Source of the DNA: UBA946 sp031550725
Lineage (GTDB): Bacteria > Bacillota > Clostridia > Oscillospirales > Ruminococcaceae
Reading direction: 5' to 3'
Length of the DNA stretch: 64,000 nucleotides
NCBI GenBank assembly: GCA_031550725.1
Contig: JAVBOH010000017.1
Span: 1-64,000 of the forward strand
Shown: positions 43,916-51,876 of the stretch, in pieces
How positions within the stretch are numbered: position 1 is the stretch's first letter
Layout of the letters: every line of letters starts with the position of its first letter
The notes under the pieces: model-generated
What the model was told of the DNA's origin: nothing
Database searches by the model: none
Seen by the model: the letters and a program-made list of their open reading frames with translations, nothing else
Translations under genes and position numbers: made by a program

Positions 43916-44663
43916 AATCAATAATCTATGCGGTGGATATGGGAAAAAGCAAGTGATTTCGGATATTAATATCACCTTTGCAGAAAATGAAATTACCACA
44001 ATTACTGGTCCTAACGGATGTGGTAAAAGTACACTTTTGCAATGTATTGCAAATCAGCTAAAAGCTTTTTCGGGTCATATTTTAATTAGTGGTAAAAACA
44101 TATCTGACTATACACGAAATGATTTAGCTAAGCAGATATCATATCTGCCGCAGGCAAGAAATATAGGAAGTATTTCAGTGCGTGCACTTGTTTCACATGG
44201 TCGTTTTCCATACCTAAGCTATCCACGAAAATATACTGCTGAGGATATAGAAAAAGTTGATATGGCACTAAAACTTGCAGGAGTTGATATGCTTGCTGAT
44301 GCACTTTTATGTGAGCTTTCAGGCGGTCAGCAGCAGCGTGTTTATATCGCCATGCTTTTAGCACAGGATACCCCTATTATTCTTCTTGATGAACCAGTTA
44401 CTTATCTTGATATTAACTATCAGCTTGAACTTATGGAACTTATACAAAGCTTAAAGTTACTTGGTAAAACCGTGGTTATGGTCTTGCATGACCTTGAGCT
44501 TGCTTTGAATTATTCTGATAGAATTACAGTTATGAAGTCAGGGCAAATCGCTGCTTTTAATACTCCGTGCGAAATTGCAGAAAGTAATATTTATAAGGAT
44601 ATTTTCAACGTGGAAACTGTATATTGCAAGGAAATAAATCGGTATTCATTTGTCAGAGGATAA
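43908..44663 (+). CDS. ABC transporter ATP-binding protein (FecE/BtuD type)
   Basis: TTG at 43908, preceded by AAGGGGGT, is chosen over the upstream frame start at 43857 because the product then begins MIEINNLCGGYGKK, the natural start of the domain (251 residues). Walker A GPNGCGKSTL lies near 36-45, signature LSGGQQQR near 137-144, Walker B IILLDEP near 157-163, and the switch His in VLHD near 191. It drives the FecCD permease. There is an eight-base overlap with the permease stop. Confidence 0.92.
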   Translation: MIEINNLCGGYGKKQVISDINITFAENEITTITGPNGCGKSTLLQCIANQLKAFSGHILISGKNISDYTRNDLAKQISYLPQARNIGSISVRALVSHGRFPYLSYPRKYTAEDIEKVDMALKLAGVDMLADALLCELSGGQQQRVYIAMLLAQDTPIILLDEPVTYLDINYQLELMELIQSLKLLGKTVVMVLHDLELALNYSDRITVMKSGQIAAFNTPCEIAESNIYKDIFNVETVYCKEINRYSFVRG

Positions 44664-44798
44664 TATACTTTATACGGGATGTCTTTTAAAGATATCCCAT
44701 ATTCTTTTGTAGTTATGATTAATTTTGTGCAAATATTGTATATTTTAATTGAAATGTCAGGTTAATTTTGTAATGATAAACAAAATATACAAAACCTA
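44664..44798. other. Spacer upstream of the sulfate operon
   Basis: GGGATGTCTTT/AAAGATATCCC near 44676-44698 is a possible weak terminator for the FecCD-type operon. The rest is AT-rich up to the -35 of the sulfate promoter. Confidence 0.4.
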
Positions 44799-44854
44799 TT
44801 GACATGGTAGGAATTGTGTGTTATTATCAATACATACTAAATCGATAGGTTTAG
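44792..44854 (+). promoter_or_regulatory. Sulfate operon control region: promoter flanked by two inverted operator copies
   Basis: TTGACA (44799-44804), 17 bases and TATTAT (44822-44827) with a TGT extended -10 form a strong promoter. AAACCTATTGACATGGTAGG (44792-44811) overlaps the -35. An inverted copy (44833-44852, 15 of 20 identical) begins five bases after the -10. The layout fits repression by an Rrf2-type dimer such as the one encoded at the end of this operon. Confidence 0.7.
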
Positions 44855-44883
44855 AGAATATATAAAATCAAAGGGGAAATATC

Positions 44884-44937
44884 ATGGTACATAGCTATAT
44901 AATTAATTTTCGATGTTGTATTATTGGACGAATGTGA
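44884..44937 (+). CDS. 17-residue leader peptide with tandem Cys codons
   Basis: ATG at 44884 has a strong AAAGGGGAAAT ribosome site. The frame encodes MVHSYIINFRCCIIGRM and stops with TGA. The two adjacent TGT codons at residues 11-12 lie in the leader of a cysteine/sulfate operon, about 50 bases before the sbp start. By analogy with amino-acid leader peptides it may sense charged tRNA-Cys. I see no terminator hairpin after it, so the mechanism would have to be translational coupling or masking. It is too short for ordinary gene callers. Confidence 0.65.
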   Translation: MVHSYIINFRCCIIGRM

Positions 44938-44986
44938 CTTAGCTTAATTCAAATCAATAAATATAACATTAATGGAGGAAATTATC

Positions 44987-46066
44987 ATGAAAGCATTAAA
45001 TATTAAAAAATATACGGCGGCATTATTGGGAGCGATATTGCTTGGAACATCACTTACAGCTTGTTCGGCAAGTCAAGCGGCAGAAACAGACGGAACAACA
45101 TTGGCAACTGAAAAAGCAGACGTTAAATCAGAAAAGGTGTCAATCACCAATGTTTCCTATGACCCAACAAGAGAATTGTATGAAGCATATAACAAAATTT
45201 TCGCTGATTATTATAAAAATGAAACTGGTGTTGAGGTTGAGATAACACAATCACATGGTGGCTCAGGTTCACAGGCACGTTCGGTTTTAGAAGGTGTTGA
45301 GGCAGATGTTGTTACACTTGCACTTGAACACGACATTACAGCAATTGAGGAAGCAGGTCTTATTAATGCAGGATGGCTAAGCGAATTTGCACTTGACAGC
45401 TCACCATATACATCAAGCATTGTATTCCTTGTTAGAAAAGGCAATCCAAAGGATATCAAGGACTGGGATGACCTAATTAAAGATGGCGTTGGAGTTATAA
45501 CTCCTGACCCAAAATCTTCAGGTGGTGCTTGCTGGAACTTCCTTGCAGCATGGAGCTATGCTGACAAGAATTTTGGCGGTGACACAGAACAGGTTAAAGA
45601 ATTTGTAGCAAAGATTTATGATAATGTGCTAGTAATGGACTCGGGTGCTAGAGGTGCAACTAATACATTTACTGAAAACAAACAGGGTGATGTTTTACTT
45701 GCATGGGAAAATGAAGCATTCTTATCCGTTAAAAATGCTCCAGATGACTATGAAATTATCACTCCTAGTGTTAGTATTTTGGCACAGCCTTCAGTTGCAA
45801 TTGTTGATGAAATTGCAGACAAGAGAGGTACACAGGATGTCGCAAAAGCATACCTTGAGTATCTTTACAGCGATGAAGCTCAAAGACTTGCAGGACAGAA
45901 TTTTTACAGACCATCCAATCAGGATATCCTGAAAGAATTTAGTGATGTGTTTAATTTGGATATTAACCTTGTTACAATAAATGATTTTGGCGGCTGGAAT
46001 AAGGCTTATGCTGATTTCTTCACAGATGGTGCAGTTTTTGATGAGGTTTATACTAACAGAAAGTAA
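44987..46066 (+). CDS. sbp: Sulfate ABC transporter substrate-binding protein
   Basis: The ATG at 44972 is part of the ATGGAGG ribosome site, so the start is 44987 (359 residues). The signal peptide ends in lipobox LTAC (Cys near 27). The mature domain has the Sbp/CysP hallmark NVSYDPTRELYEAYN and ITQSHGGSGSQARSVLEGVEADVVTLAL, followed by GNPKDIKDWDDL. It binds sulfate or thiosulfate outside the cell and delivers it to CysTW. It is the first large gene of the operon, after the Cys leader peptide. Confidence 0.94.
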   Translation: MKALNIKKYTAALLGAILLGTSLTACSASQAAETDGTTLATEKADVKSEKVSITNVSYDPTRELYEAYNKIFADYYKNETGVEVEITQSHGGSGSQARSVLEGVEADVVTLALEHDITAIEEAGLINAGWLSEFALDSSPYTSSIVFLVRKGNPKDIKDWDDLIKDGVGVITPDPKSSGGACWNFLAAWSYADKNFGGDTEQVKEFVAKIYDNVLVMDSGARGATNTFTENKQGDVLLAWENEAFLSVKNAPDDYEIITPSVSILAQPSVAIVDEIADKRGTQDVAKAYLEYLYSDEAQRLAGQNFYRPSNQDILKEFSDVFNLDINLVTINDFGGWNKAYADFFTDGAVFDEVYTNRK

Positions 46067-46145
46067 TTAAACTACCCCTTCCTTAAAAATATTCTTACAA
46101 ATATTCTGCTGTGGTTTTTCATAGCAGAATATTTAAAGAAGTTAA

Positions 46146-46166
46146 TTCCTAGTAAAATGGTAGGAA
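46146..46166 (+). promoter_or_regulatory. Operator-like dyad TTCCTA-N9-TAGGAA before cysT
   Basis: The core CCTAGTAAAATGGTAGGAA matches the -35 operator of the operon at 16 of 19 positions. It overlaps the ribosome-binding site of cysT, so binding could affect a secondary promoter or act as a roadblock. Confidence 0.6.
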
Positions 46167-46180
46167 AGGAGATTGAGCAA

Positions 46181-47014
46181 ATGAGTAAAAAAGCAAAATC
46201 TGTAATAGCAGGAAAACGACTAAGCATAGGAATAACAATTTCAATGCTGGGTATTTTTATACTTATTCCTCTTGCATCTATACTTATATATTCAGCAAAG
46301 ATGAGTTTGACAGATATAATAAATCTACTTAACACTAAAGCAATTAAAAACGCATTTATTGTAAGCTTTAAATGCTCACTTATTGCTGCGTTTGTAAATG
46401 TAGTTTTCGGAACAATGCTTGCATGGGTGCTTGTGAGATATGACTTCTTTGGCAAAAGATTTATGGATGGACTAATTGAACTTCCGTTTGCACTTCCAAC
46501 AGCAGTTGCAGGTATTACACTTTCAAACATATATTCAAACGAGGGTGTAATCGGAAAATGGTTTTCAGGAATTGGAATTGACATAGCATACACACAATAT
46601 GGAATAACTATTGCACTTATTTTCATTGGACTTCCATTTGTGGTAAGAGCAGTACAGCCAGTTCTTGAGAAGCTTGATCCGCAGTTTGAGGAGGCGTCAC
46701 AAATTCTAGGCGCAAACCATATAAAAACCTTTACAAAAGTAATTTTACCAGAGATACTTCCTTCCATTTTAACAGGATTTGGTCTTGCATTTGCTCGTGG
46801 TTTAGGTGAATATGGCAGTGTTGTTTTTATATCAGGAAACAAGCCAAATGAAACACAGGTTGTTCCTATGATGATAATGTCAAAGCTTAATTCAGGTACT
46901 CCAAATTATGAAGCAGCAGCAGCTATTGCACTTGTTATGTTAATCATAGCATTTATACTGCTGTTTATAATAAACATAATTCAAATGCGGGCAGTTAAAT
47001 TCACAAAAAACTAA
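46181..47014 (+). CDS. cysT: Sulfate ABC transporter permease CysT (CysU)
   Basis: The start at 46181 follows AAAGGAG by about nine bases. The frame start at 46157 lies before the ribosome site. The 277-residue protein has six hydrophobic segments and the sulfate-permease words FGKRFMDGLIELPFALPTAVAGITL (about 107-131), EEASQILGANHIKTFTKVILPEILPSILTG (about 177-206, EAA coupling loop) and ARGLGEYGSVVFISGN. It forms the inner-membrane channel with CysW. Confidence 0.94.
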   Translation: MSKKAKSVIAGKRLSIGITISMLGIFILIPLASILIYSAKMSLTDIINLLNTKAIKNAFIVSFKCSLIAAFVNVVFGTMLAWVLVRYDFFGKRFMDGLIELPFALPTAVAGITLSNIYSNEGVIGKWFSGIGIDIAYTQYGITIALIFIGLPFVVRAVQPVLEKLDPQFEEASQILGANHIKTFTKVILPEILPSILTGFGLAFARGLGEYGSVVFISGNKPNETQVVPMMIMSKLNSGTPNYEAAAAIALVMLIIAFILLFIINIIQMRAVKFTKN

Positions 47015-47033
47015 GACGAGAGAGGTCTTATTA

Positions 47034-47876
47034 ATGATAAAGAAAAAAGGCTTTTTGGCATGGCTTATGATAATATTATGTGCAGTGTTTCTGTTTGTAA
47101 TGCTGATTATTCCATTGCTTGTTGTTATTATAAATTCACTTAAGGATGGACTTCCAACATACATAAATGCAGTTACAAATAAATATGCGGTAAGTTCACT
47201 TTTGCTTACATTACTTGCGACATTTATTGCAGTTATAGTTAATACAGTATTTGGTATTTTTGCTGCATGGGCAATAACTAAATTTGACTTCAAAGGCAAG
47301 AGCTTTCTTGCAACTCTGATAGATATTCCTTTCTCAATTTCACCTGTTATTGCTGGACTTTCATATATAATGATGTTCGGCAGAATTGGATGGGCTAAAC
47401 CCATACTTGACTTTATTAATCAAACCTTTGGCACTGATATAAAAATTGTTTTTGCTGTTCCTGGTGTAATATTAGCAACGATTTTTGTTACATTTCCATT
47501 CGTGTCAAGAGAGATTATTCCTACAATGAATACGCAAGGGAGAAGTGAGGAGGAAGCAGCAGCAATACTTGGCGCAGGTGGCTTCGGAACATTTACAAAG
47601 GTAACCTTACCACACATAAAATGGGCACTTGTTTATGGCATTATACTTTGTACATCGAGAGCTATCGGTGAATTTGGTGCAGTTTCAGCACTATCAAAAA
47701 TTCGTGGAAAAACATATACATTACCACTTGAGGTTACATACTTATATGAGGGTGCAGATACTATGACACAGGCTTTTGCAGTATCATCACTGCTTGTTAT
47801 AATCGCATTGATTGTACTTGTACTTCGAAATATTGCAGAATTCAAAAAATCAAAATCTGATGCAGAAAATCATTAA
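47034..47876 (+). CDS. cysW: Sulfate ABC transporter permease CysW
   Basis: The 280-residue polytopic protein has the CysW words KFDFKGKSFLATLIDIPFSISPVIAGL (about 80-106), EEEAAAILGAGGFGTFTKVTLPHIKWAL (EAA loop) and SRAIGEFGAVSALSKIRGKT. It starts with ATG 19 bases after cysT, with GAGAGG upstream. It partners CysT in the sulfate channel. Confidence 0.94.
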   Translation: MIKKKGFLAWLMIILCAVFLFVMLIIPLLVVIINSLKDGLPTYINAVTNKYAVSSLLLTLLATFIAVIVNTVFGIFAAWAITKFDFKGKSFLATLIDIPFSISPVIAGLSYIMMFGRIGWAKPILDFINQTFGTDIKIVFAVPGVILATIFVTFPFVSREIIPTMNTQGRSEEEAAAILGAGGFGTFTKVTLPHIKWALVYGIILCTSRAIGEFGAVSALSKIRGKTYTLPLEVTYLYEGADTMTQAFAVSSLLVIIALIVLVLRNIAEFKKSKSDAENH

Positions 47877-47891
47877 TGGGGGTATTAACGA

Positions 47892-48956
47892 ATGTATGTT
47901 GAAATGAAAAATATAAATAAAAGCTTTGGTACATTTAAAGCCTCTGATGATGTTTCATTTGGTCTAGAAAAAGGCAGGCTTTGTGCATTGCTAGGTCCAA
48001 GTGGAAGTGGAAAAACAACGATTTTACGCATGATAGCTGGTCTTGAAACAGCTGACTCAGGAGATATATTCATCGATGGTGTCAGAGTAAATGACAAGAA
48101 GGCAAGTGAACGAGGTATAGGTTTTGTGTTTCAAAGCTATGCACTTTTCAGATACATGACGGTGTTTCAGAATATTGCATTCGGTCTTGAAGTTCAGAAA
48201 AAGAGTAAGTCGCAAATTAAATCAAGAGTTAATGAACTCATTTCTTTAATTGGTTTAGAAGGACTTGAAAACCGATATCCAAGCGAGCTTTCAGGCGGAC
48301 AAAAGCAAAGGGTTGCTTTTGCAAGAGCATTAGCACCAGACCCACAGCTTTTATTACTTGATGAACCATTTGCAGCAATAGATGCAAAGGTTAGAAAAGA
48401 ACTTAGAACATGGCTTAAAAATACCATTGAACAAGTTGGAATTACAAGCATTTTTGTAACTCATGACCAAGAGGAAGCAATGGAAGTTTCAAGTGATATT
48501 ATCGTCACTAATGCAGGCAGAATTGAGCAGGCAGGTACGCCGTCTGATATATATTTACAACCCAAAACCCCTTTTGTTGCAAGGTTTATAGGTCAATCAA
48601 AAAATCTTGATAATTATGGAAGCTTAAAAGGATTTACTGAAATTCCAGATACAACAGCAGTTGTTCGCCCAGAGCATATTGAGATTTTCAAGCAGGGTGA
48701 ATTACAAAAATATATGAGTGTTGCGGAAAATGGTATTGCGAAAGAGGTTTCATTCCGTGGCGGATATATGGAGCTTAAAATTTTGCTTGAAAATGGTATA
48801 GAAATTTTCGGTACATATCCAATAAACAAGAGTGCAATTTCAGAGGGTGAGCGAGTTCAAATTCTTGTGAATAGTCTTTATATTTTCGATAAAAACGGTA
48901 ACACGTTTTTGACGCAGAATGATGCTATGAAAGATAATGATATATTCTATATTTAA
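47892..48956 (+). CDS. cysA: Sulfate ABC transporter ATP-binding protein CysA
   Basis: The 354-residue protein has Walker A GPSGSGKTT near 35-43, Q loop FQSYALFRYMTV, signature LSGGQKQRVAFARAL near 133-147, Walker B LLLLDEPFAAID and the His switch VTHDQEEAMEVS. A TOBE-like C-terminal domain follows from about residue 240 (VVRPEHIEIF). The order and spacing match CysA. GGGGGT precedes the ATG 15 bases after cysW. Confidence 0.94.
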   Translation: MYVEMKNINKSFGTFKASDDVSFGLEKGRLCALLGPSGSGKTTILRMIAGLETADSGDIFIDGVRVNDKKASERGIGFVFQSYALFRYMTVFQNIAFGLEVQKKSKSQIKSRVNELISLIGLEGLENRYPSELSGGQKQRVAFARALAPDPQLLLLDEPFAAIDAKVRKELRTWLKNTIEQVGITSIFVTHDQEEAMEVSSDIIVTNAGRIEQAGTPSDIYLQPKTPFVARFIGQSKNLDNYGSLKGFTEIPDTTAVVRPEHIEIFKQGELQKYMSVAENGIAKEVSFRGGYMELKILLENGIEIFGTYPINKSAISEGERVQILVNSLYIFDKNGNTFLTQNDAMKDNDIFYI

Positions 48957-48977
48957 CATACGAAAGGTTAGTTATCT

Positions 48978-50669
48978 ATGAAAAAGCTTACCGAAAAAAA
49001 GCTTTTTGCTGATGTTTTAATTATTGGCGGCGGAACAGCAGGATGCTATGCGGCACTTACAATTGCAAGAAATTCTGACTTAAATGTCATCATCGCTGAA
49101 AAAGCTGATATAAAACGCAGCGGATGCTTAGCTGCCGGAGTTAATGCTCTTAATGCATACATAACAAAGGGGAAAACACCACAGTATTATACTGATTATG
49201 CAATGAATGATGCTGAAAATATTGCCCGTGAGGATTTGCTTTTTACTATGTCTGAAAAGCTTAATTCTGTAACAGCTGACCTAGAAAATATGGGACTTGT
49301 TATCCTCAAGGATGAAAATGGTGAATACTCAACACGAGGTACTCGCAACATAAAAATAAATGGCGAAAATATCAAACCAATTCTTGCAGGAGAAGTATCA
49401 AAGCAATCAGCGATTAATGTCATAAACAGACTTAACATAACTGATTTGATTGTATCAGACAATAAGGTTTTAGGTGCTGTTGGAATTAAGCTTGATGAGG
49501 ATGATTTTTATGTCATTTCAGCACAGACAGTTATTATATGCACAGGTGGTGCGGCAGGTCTTTATGCTCCAAACAACAAAGGGTTTTCACGTCATAAAAT
49601 GTGGTATCCGCCGTTTAATACAGGTGCGGGATATGCAATGGGACTTAAAAATGGTGCTGAAATGACATCTTTTGAGATGCGTTTTATTGCACTTCGCTGT
49701 AAGGATACCATTGCTCCAACAGGCACAATTGCGCAGGGTACAGGAGCAAAACAAGTTAATTCGCTTGGTGAAATATATGAAGATAAATATGGTCTTACAA
49801 CTTCACAAAGACTTTATGGAACAGTCATGGAAAACTTAAACGGCAGAGGTTCATGCGCACTGCAAACTAGCAGTTTAAATAAAAGTATTGACGATGATTT
49901 GCTAAAGGCATATTTAAATATGGCTCCGTCACAAACTTTAAAATGGATTGAATCAGGTGTAAAACCATCTGAACAAAATACCGAAATATGCGGAACAGAG
50001 CCTTACATTGTGGGTGGTCACACAGCAAGCGGATTTTGGGTAAATACTAACCGTGAAACGACAATAAATGGGTTATATGCTGCTGGAGATGTTTCTGGTG
50101 GATGTCCGCAAAAATATGTTACAGGTGCTTTGGCTGAGGGTGAAATCTGTGCACTTGATATTATTAAAAAGTATTTGCATGATGATAAAATCAACATTTT
50201 AAATGATGACATATATGAATTGAAAAAACAACAAGCAGAACATTATCTAAACAATCCAGATACAAATTTTAACACTGATAATCTTGAAGAAGCTATGCAG
50301 AAAATCATGGATGAATATGCAGGCGGAATTAGTGCAAATTATGGCTTTAACAGCCATACACTAAAAATTGCTTTGGATAGAATTATACAGCTTGAAAAGC
50401 TTGCAGTAAATCTTCATGCTGATGATATGCAGGAGCTTGTGTATATTTATGAACTTACTGAACGCTTAATAGTATGCAAGGCAGTTATTGCACATCTTGA
50501 AGCAAGGAAAGAAACAAGATGGCACTGCTTTGCTGAGAATTATGATTATCCTGAAAAAAGTGATGAGTGGTTAAAATTTGTTAACTCTGTTATGGATGAG
50601 GATGGCAATATAAAAATCCTGACAAGACCAATTGAAACAGGAGGGCGTTTTTATGAGCATACGAATTAA
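48978..50669 (+). CDS. aprA: APS reductase alpha subunit-like flavoprotein (AprA type)
   Basis: The 563-residue FAD protein starts VLIIGGGTAGCYAAL (about 14-28). It continues with RSGCLAAGVNALNAYI, GGAAGLYAPNNKGFSRHKMWYPPFNTGAGYAMGL and a late VGGHTASGFWVNTNRETTINGLYAAGDVSGGCPQKYVTGALAEG. These fit the AprA branch of the fumarate reductase/APS reductase family. With AprB it would reduce adenylylsulfate to sulfite and AMP. In this operon it stands where assimilatory CysH would be expected and CysC is absent. It is somewhat shorter than dissimilatory AprA. Confidence 0.85.
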   Translation: MKKLTEKKLFADVLIIGGGTAGCYAALTIARNSDLNVIIAEKADIKRSGCLAAGVNALNAYITKGKTPQYYTDYAMNDAENIAREDLLFTMSEKLNSVTADLENMGLVILKDENGEYSTRGTRNIKINGENIKPILAGEVSKQSAINVINRLNITDLIVSDNKVLGAVGIKLDEDDFYVISAQTVIICTGGAAGLYAPNNKGFSRHKMWYPPFNTGAGYAMGLKNGAEMTSFEMRFIALRCKDTIAPTGTIAQGTGAKQVNSLGEIYEDKYGLTTSQRLYGTVMENLNGRGSCALQTSSLNKSIDDDLLKAYLNMAPSQTLKWIESGVKPSEQNTEICGTEPYIVGGHTASGFWVNTNRETTINGLYAAGDVSGGCPQKYVTGALAEGEICALDIIKKYLHDDKINILNDDIYELKKQQAEHYLNNPDTNFNTDNLEEAMQKIMDEYAGGISANYGFNSHTLKIALDRIIQLEKLAVNLHADDMQELVYIYELTERLIVCKAVIAHLEARKETRWHCFAENYDYPEKSDEWLKFVNSVMDEDGNIKILTRPIETGGRFYEHTN

Positions 50670-50967
50670 TGAGGATAAATGCATTGCTTGTGGAAAATGT
50701 CAGAATGTATGCCCTGGAACACTCATTTCAAAAGAAAATAACAATAAAGCATACATAAAAAATCCTGAAAGGTGCTGGGGTTGTACATCTTGTATTAAGG
50801 AATGTAAAACCCATGCAATTGAATTCTTCTTAGGCGCTGATATTGGCGGGAACGGCAGCTTTTTGACAGTTAATCAGGATAAAAATTTTATCAGCTGGAT
50901 AATAACAAAACCTGATAATCAAGTAAAAGAAATTGTTATTGATAAAAGAGAATCAAATAAATATTAA
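50653..50967 (+). CDS. aprB: Two-cluster ferredoxin, AprB-like
   Basis: The start at 50653 follows GGAGGG and overlaps the aprA end by 17 bases (104 residues). Two [4Fe-4S] motifs are intact: CIACGKCQNVCPG (about 11-23) and CWGCTSCIKECK (about 43-54). A C-terminal extension of about 45 residues contains FLGADIGGNGSFLTV, which resembles the AprB tail that wraps AprA. It carries electrons to the AprA flavin. The close coupling with aprA supports a heterodimer. Confidence 0.87.
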   Translation: MSIRINEDKCIACGKCQNVCPGTLISKENNNKAYIKNPERCWGCTSCIKECKTHAIEFFLGADIGGNGSFLTVNQDKNFISWIITKPDNQVKEIVIDKRESNKY

Positions 50968-50982
50968 TTGGAGGGACTTATA

Positions 50983-51876
50983 ATGAGTTCACATCTTGAC
51001 GAGCTTGAGGCAGAGGCGATATATATAATCCGTGAGGTTGCTGCTGAATGTGAAAAACCTGTCATGCTTTATTCAATCGGTAAGGATAGCTCGGTTATGC
51101 TGCACTTAGCACTAAAAGCATTTTACCCTGAGAAACCACCGTTTCCTTTTCTCCATGTCAATACGACATGGAAGTTTAAAGAGATGATTGAGTTTCGTGA
51201 TAAAAAGGCAAAGGAATATGGCATTGAAATGCTTTCATATACGAATGAAAATGGCGTTAAGCAGGGTATAAATCCATTTGACCATGGCTCTGCATACACC
51301 GATATCATGAAAACTGCAGCACTAAAGCAGGCACTTACAAAGTATGGATTTACAGCAGCTTTTGGTGGCGGCAGACGTGATGAGGAAAAGTCAAGGGCGA
51401 AGGAAAGAATTTTTTCGTTTAGAAATGAAGCTCATGTATGGGACCCGAAAAATCAGCGTCCAGAGATGTGGAAGCTTTATAATACAAAGATAAACAAGGG
51501 TGAAAGCATGAGAGTTTTTCCTATTTCTAACTGGACAGAAAAGGATATCTGGCAATATATACAGCGTGAAAAAATTGATATAGTTCCGCTCTATTTTTCA
51601 GCAGTGCGTCCATGTGTTGAACGTGATGGAAATATTATCATGGTGGATGATGAGAGAATGAAACTTCATGATGGCGAGGAAATTTTACATAAAAGTATAC
51701 GTTTCAGAACACTTGGATGTTACCCATTAACTGGCGGCATAGAATCGACTGCATCAACTCTTGATGAAATTATAGAGGAAACACTAAGTTCAGTTGAGTC
51801 AGAACGAACTTCACGAGTTATTGACAACGAGGCTGCAGGCAGCATGGAGAGAAGAAAGAGAGAGGGTTATTTTTAA
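50983..51876 (+). CDS. cysD: Sulfate adenylyltransferase small subunit CysD
   Basis: The start at 50983 is chosen because GGAGGG overlaps the upstream TTG at 50968 (297 residues). The PP-loop ATP pyrophosphatase domain has YSIGKDSSVML near 32-42. Further CysD marks are FPFLHVNTTWKF, GGGRRDEEKSRAKERI, LYNTKINKGESMRVFPISNWTE and LGCYPLTG. It forms adenylylsulfate from ATP and sulfate, driven by GTP hydrolysis in CysN. TAATG links its stop to the cysN start. Confidence 0.95.
   Translation: MSSHLDELEAEAIYIIREVAAECEKPVMLYSIGKDSSVMLHLALKAFYPEKPPFPFLHVNTTWKFKEMIEFRDKKAKEYGIEMLSYTNENGVKQGINPFDHGSAYTDIMKTAALKQALTKYGFTAAFGGGRRDEEKSRAKERIFSFRNEAHVWDPKNQRPEMWKLYNTKINKGESMRVFPISNWTEKDIWQYIQREKIDIVPLYFSAVRPCVERDGNIIMVDDERMKLHDGEEILHKSIRFRTLGCYPLTGGIESTASTLDEIIEETLSSVESERTSRVIDNEAAGSMERRKREGYF

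Noticed and set aside
46072..46842. 256-codon minus-strand frame across cysT
   Set aside because: It is the antisense shadow of a membrane protein with clear family motifs on the plus strand. It has no ribosome site.
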